The notes beneath the pieces were generated by a model. That model was not told where the DNA came from, did not search any database, and saw nothing but the letters and a program-made list of their open reading frames with translations. A stretch of DNA of 7,772 bases from Chlamydiota bacterium. Its GTDB lineage: Bacteria > Chlamydiota > Chlamydiia > Chlamydiales > SM23-39. Both the position numbers and the translations under genes were made by a program. Shown piece after piece: positions 5,882-7,772 of the stretch. The stretch is taken from assembly GCA_021772165.1 (NCBI GenBank), contig JAJFMM010000150.1, positions 1 through 7,772 of the forward strand. Direction: 5' to 3'. Each line of letters opens with the position of its first letter. Within the stretch, counting starts at the first letter, position 1.

Positions 5882-6167
5882 GTTCTAAATCGGTAAACGG
5901 AGTACTTGAACGATAGGCCTGGTTGTCGTACGGAAAAGGACCAATTGGGAACCGGCCTACTTTTGAGGTCACTGGACCTCCGACTACTCTATTACGCACA
6001 GCGTCGGTGAAACATCCAGCAAATCAGCCCTTATTTGGGAAGTCGTCTTTTTAGAAGAATGGACCCGGAGTCACACCCTTGAAAAGAACTACCTCAAATT
6101 TTTGTACGGCAAATTGGCTTCATTAACGACGACAAATTTCTCCGTTCAATATTCTAGGTAGTACTTC
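5882..6167 (-). other. Leader-like region upstream of the recombinase, no gene seen
   Basis: About 285 bases lie between the recombinase ATG and a strong TATA box. No ORF of convincing length or composition is present on either strand; the longest ATG ORF noticed on the reverse strand has only nine codons. It holds a perfect 6-bp hairpin at 5965-5980, an overlapping 5-bp inverted repeat (5980-5984 with 6003-6007), the palindrome CCAATTGG at 5941-5948, and three CAAATT copies at 6095, 6110 and 6133. If transcription starts near 6145, this is a long 5' leader of the recombinase messenger. Confidence 0.4.
5965..5980. repeat. Perfect 6-bp inverted repeat with 4-base loop
   Basis: GAGGTC, then ACTG, then GACCTC. 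An RNA from either strand could form this hairpin. It lies about 85 bases upstream of the recombinase start. No run of T follows on either side, so it is not an obvious terminator. It could be a structured leader element or a protein-binding palindrome such as a recombinase arm or core site. Confidence 0.5.
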
Positions 6168-6183
6168 TATATATACTTTTCGG
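6168..6183 (-). promoter_or_regulatory. Strong TATA box (with BRE-like purines) directed at the recombinase
   Basis: On the reverse strand this reads CCGAAAAGTATATATA, an A-rich BRE-like stretch followed by a TATATATA core. This is the best archaeal promoter match in the window. The expected start is near 6145, leaving about 260 bases of leader before the recombinase ATG. The core is nearly symmetric, so rightward use is possible, but no good gene lies on that side. It begins two bases below the stop of the small leftward ORF at 6185. Confidence 0.5.
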
Positions 6184-6184
6184 T

Positions 6185-6406
6185 TCAGCTGAATCTACTC
6201 GGTGTGACCTTACGTCTTTTCTTTGGGGTCTGTTGTGCCGCTAGTTCACGTTCCACTCGCCGCGGTAAACTCTGCGCCTCCGCTCTCCAAGCTGGAGTTC
6301 TTGTTGCCCCTTGAGAGTTTTTCCACAAATTCCAGGCCACGTGAGATACTTCCTCGACTTCTTTCAACTTTTCATGCTCTTTTGGGGAAATGGCGACTGT
6401 GTCCAT
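6185..6406 (-). CDS. Small basic protein of unknown function
   Basis: The protein has 73 residues. The N terminus MDTVAISPKEHEKLKEVEEV has the form 'M.TV.ISK.EYEKLK..EE', common at the start of small archaeal proteins, often antitoxin-like or coiled-coil. The C terminus is basic and Arg/Lys-rich (TPKKRRKVTPSRF). After residue 20 a second frame (GLEFVEKLSRGNKN, about 6340-6299) also looks helical, so an internal frameshift cannot be excluded. A weak AT-rich box (GTTAATGA near 6434) is about 28 bases upstream of the ATG. The start looks real; the rest is uncertain. No function is assigned. Confidence 0.5.
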   Translation of the reverse strand: MDTVAISPKEHEKLKEVEEVSHVAWNLWKNSQGATRTPAWRAEAQSLPRRVERELAAQQTPKKRRKVTPSRFS

Positions 6407-6544
6407 CTCTGCAGAATGATTCGTAAACTCATTAACTCATTGTCAGCGCTTCGTGAGAGATCTCTTTTCTTGTTGCTGTCGCCCCGAACAAAGGGAATGC
6501 CAATCCGCAGCAACGGCTATTAAGTAGGTCTCCCAAATCTACTA

Positions 6545-6645
6545 ATGGAAGAAGAAGCAATTAGGGAAATGAATTCGAGGAGACGATAGAGTATTTGTTG
6601 AAGAGGATGAGGGAGATCGAACGAAGGATTGACTCGATTCGTTAG
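6545..6645 (+). pseudogene. Frameshifted micro-ORF encoding a coiled-coil-like peptide
   Basis: ATG 6545 starts MEEEAIREMN and runs into a stop at 6587. Shifting frame near 6574 gives FEETIEYLLKRMREIERRI and a TAG at 6643-6645. The joined peptide, about 33 residues, is a single charged amphipathic helix with i/i+3/i+4 hydrophobics, which random sequence seldom gives. A TATA-like CTATTAAGTA (6518-6527) sits about 23 bases upstream of the ATG. It is a likely remnant of a small coiled-coil gene, or the joined reading is chance. Confidence 0.35.
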
Positions 6646-6749
6646 AAGTAATAAATTCGATGTTAAACATTCACCGCTACTCTTGACGAGTGGGTCCATT
6701 CGTTAATTTGTCGATGCCCCCACCGGGAAATGACGATATTGCCAAGAAG

Positions 6750-6765
6750 CCCGCTCTATAGCGGG
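6750..6765. repeat. Perfect 6-bp GC-rich hairpin next to the tRNA-like fragment
   Basis: CCCGCT, then CTAT, then AGCGGG. Its right arm is shared with the acceptor end of the tRNA 3'-like fragment (6759-6777). A short inverted arm of this kind at an att core could be a recombinase core palindrome, or a terminator-like stem without a T-run. Confidence 0.45.
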
Positions 6766-6777
6766 GGCGGGATTCGA
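6759..6777 (-). other. tRNA 3'-end fragment (initiator tRNA-Met-like), candidate att core
   Basis: The reverse strand reads TCGAATCCCGCCCCCGCTA. This fits the end of a tRNA: T-loop TCGAAT, T-stem 3' strand CCCGC, acceptor 3' strand CCCCGCT and discriminator A. The implied 5' acceptor AGCGGGG, with A1 pairing U72, is the hallmark of archaeal initiator tRNA-Met. Immediately 5' of the T-loop the match ends: the partner T-stem GCGGG is absent, and no D-arm or anticodon arm follows, so this is not a whole tRNA gene. Fragments like this are left at att sites by tyrosine recombinases that target tRNA 3' ends, and a recombinase gene lies 880 bases away. A chance match of 19 GC-rich bases is possible. 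Confidence 0.45.
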
Positions 6778-7009
6778 TTTGACTCTAACACGACGGGTGA
6801 CCGTGAAATACAGGTGAAACCCTCTGGTTTACTCCAACCCGGTAGTGCGACTCGCGACTGCGTCTTACCTGCACCACTTCAGGGTAATCATCGAGAAAAA
6901 CGCCTGTGCCTCGCACTCTCGTCTCTCACTCTGCTTAGATGATTTACCATCTTCAGAATTCATGCTCGATAGTCGCCGTCTATAATATTGCACCCCTCAA
7001 CGTTTCAAA

Positions 7010-7772
7010 TTAACGTTTTCTGTACAGGACCACGGCTCCATCGTTCCTTAGGACGGGTTTGAAGCCGTGGCGTGAACAGACCTCAAGTCGTCGATCTAGT
7101 TGGGGATCCTGTCCAAGTGTGTAAATGAGATTGGGCGCGTTGGCGTTGACGTAGTTGGTCAATGAGGGGTATTTGCCTTCCACTACAACGTCAATCGACC
7201 GGCCTGCAGCAATGCCGGTGTGATCCTTCTTCAATGGCATTCGGGCGACCGTAGAATCTGTGAGTCCCATGATGTCGACGAATTCTACGTCGTACTCGGG
7301 ATAGTGTTTCCGAACCCAGTATGGGAAAAATCCCATCTGTCCGGTCAGAACGGTTATTTGGCCAGCGTCGCGATACAAGACAGGAAACGTTTGTTCCAGG
7401 AAGGGTACCAACAGATTGATGTCTCGCCGGTGTGCGGCATTTTGACGCATCACGGTAAGATCCATTTGACGGTCGCTAAACAGAATTTCGCGCAGGTTGT
7501 ACTTCAATGCCGCACTATCCATTTGTAGGGGATATGGACGAGGTACATTTAGGCCGGATTGTTGCAGATTCGCCGCAGCGGCGACGGCGCACAGTACCGT
7601 GGCAATGATTTCTGGCTTCTGAGTCGAACCTAGGGAGCGGTAGACATTTGTTGTGCATTCCATTGAAAATGCAATGGTCACTGCCGCCAACAATGGAAAA
7701 GCCGGAACCAAGAAACGGAAATGTTCCATCCAATCGCCGCCTGAAAACAGCGCAACCAGTTGTGCGGCCAGT
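7010..7772 (-). CDS. Membrane glycosyltransferase-like protein, C-terminal part (5' end outside the window)
   Basis: The frame is open from the right edge to a stop at 7010, giving about 254 residues. Near the edge it reads LFSGGDWMEHFRFLVPAFPL. 'GGDWM..(F/Y)RFL.P..P' is a signature I associate with large multi-membrane GT-C-type transferases that use lipid-linked sugar donors (arabinofuranosyl/mannosyltransferase-like families). Two hydrophobic segments follow, around VPAFPLLAAVTIAF and IIATVLCAVAAAAN. The rest is a soluble tail with ITVLTGQMGFFPYW and FVDIMGLTDSTVAR, also typical of these proteins. It ends in a short beta-rich piece (FKPVLRNDGAVVLYRKR). An ATG at 7729 is internal, inside the conserved motif, so the true start is outside. 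The gene looks chromosomal and unrelated to the element genes on its left. Confidence 0.8.
   Translation of the reverse strand, partial: LAAQLVALFSGGDWMEHFRFLVPAFPLLAAVTIAFSMECTTNVYRSLGSTQKPEIIATVLCAVAAAANLQQSGLNVPRPYPLQMDSAALKYNLREILFSDRQMDLTVMRQNAAHRRDINLLVPFLEQTFPVLYRDAGQITVLTGQMGFFPYWVRKHYPEYDVEFVDIMGLTDSTVARMPLKKDHTGIAAGRSIDVVVEGKYPSLTNYVNANAPNLIYTLGQDPQLDRRLEVCSRHGFKPVLRNDGAVVLYRKR

Larger units (their letters stand above)
6407..7009. other. Gene-poor 600-base zone between the small leftward ORF and the membrane gene
   Basis: No convincing full-length gene on either strand. Contents: a micro-ORF relic at 6545-6645, a hairpin at 6750-6765, a tRNA 3'-end-like fragment at 6777-6759, a compactly base-pairing stretch at about 6810-6872, and an AT-rich TATA-like sequence at about 6978-6988. 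A 43-codon reverse-strand frame just upstream of 6406 (ending in ISHEALTMS) was seen and is probably chance. The zone looks like a junction or decayed region. Confidence 0.5.

Noticed and set aside
6311..6523. Forward-strand ORF of 70 residues rich in Phe and Leu
   Set aside because: It overlaps the better-supported reverse-strand small gene, has no start signal and has no recognisable domain.
6637..6705. Direct repeat ATTCGTTA (6637 and 6698) as a repeat element or CRISPR
   Set aside because: There are only two short copies in AT-rich DNA with no regular spacing; no CRISPR-like array exists in the window.
6759..6850. A complete tRNA gene on the reverse strand
   Set aside because: Only the T-loop-to-acceptor part fits; the T-stem partner strand, D-arm and anticodon arm cannot be found upstream.
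7220..7528. Forward-strand ORF of 102 residues
   Set aside because: It is antisense to the membrane glycosyltransferase-like gene, which has clear family motifs and runs through the region.

Overview
The window most likely comes from an archaeal chromosome, in a stretch dominated by accessory or mobile-element genes. The evidence is a HerA/DUF87-type ATPase of the archaeal kind with its PD-(D/E)XK nuclease, an XerA-like tyrosine recombinase with a C-terminal coiled coil, a two-winged-helix regulator, and TATA-like boxes placed for leaderless or short-leader transcripts. A 19-base stretch at 6777-6759 also matches the 3' end of an archaeal initiator tRNA (A1:U72-type acceptor). Base composition is intermediate and the lineage cannot be named from the sequence.

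Left part (1-477, + strand): the C-terminal end of an unidentified gene is followed directly by a small ORF pair. Good-looking coding signal switches frame near 255-275, which suggests a frameshifted small helix-turn-helix gene. From 447 to 2842 everything reads leftward. A 515-residue ATPase carries the first half of a winged helix at its C terminus, and a GTGA-overlapping downstream ORF carries the rest of that winged helix plus a PD-(D/E)XK nuclease domain. The two look like one roughly 650-residue protein split in two. Downstream lies a second, divergent, frameshifted nuclease-domain relic. Upstream is a small DUF2283-like gene that probably heads the same leftward operon.

Middle (3177-4583): a divergent promoter region separates the leftward ATPase/nuclease operon from a rightward cassette. 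That cassette encodes a coiled-coil protein, a small cysteine-rich zinc-binding protein and a two-domain winged-helix protein. Together these are the best candidate for an undescribed module: a DNA translocase/nuclease with its own regulators.

Right part (4584-7772): a small ORF overlaps the 3' end of a leftward tyrosine recombinase in antisense. The recombinase keeps Lys, HxxR, Trp and the Tyr nucleophile, but Gly replaces the first catalytic Arg. Upstream of it is a 290-base leader-like stretch with a strong TATA box and hairpins, then a small leftward ORF. A gene-poor 600-base zone follows, with a micro-ORF relic and the tRNA 3'-end fragment (an att-site candidate). The window ends inside a membrane glycosyltransferase-like gene that runs off the right edge. 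The recombinase, tRNA fragment, relics and small orphan genes together suggest an old, partly decayed integrated element, possibly with repeated insertions at one tRNA gene.
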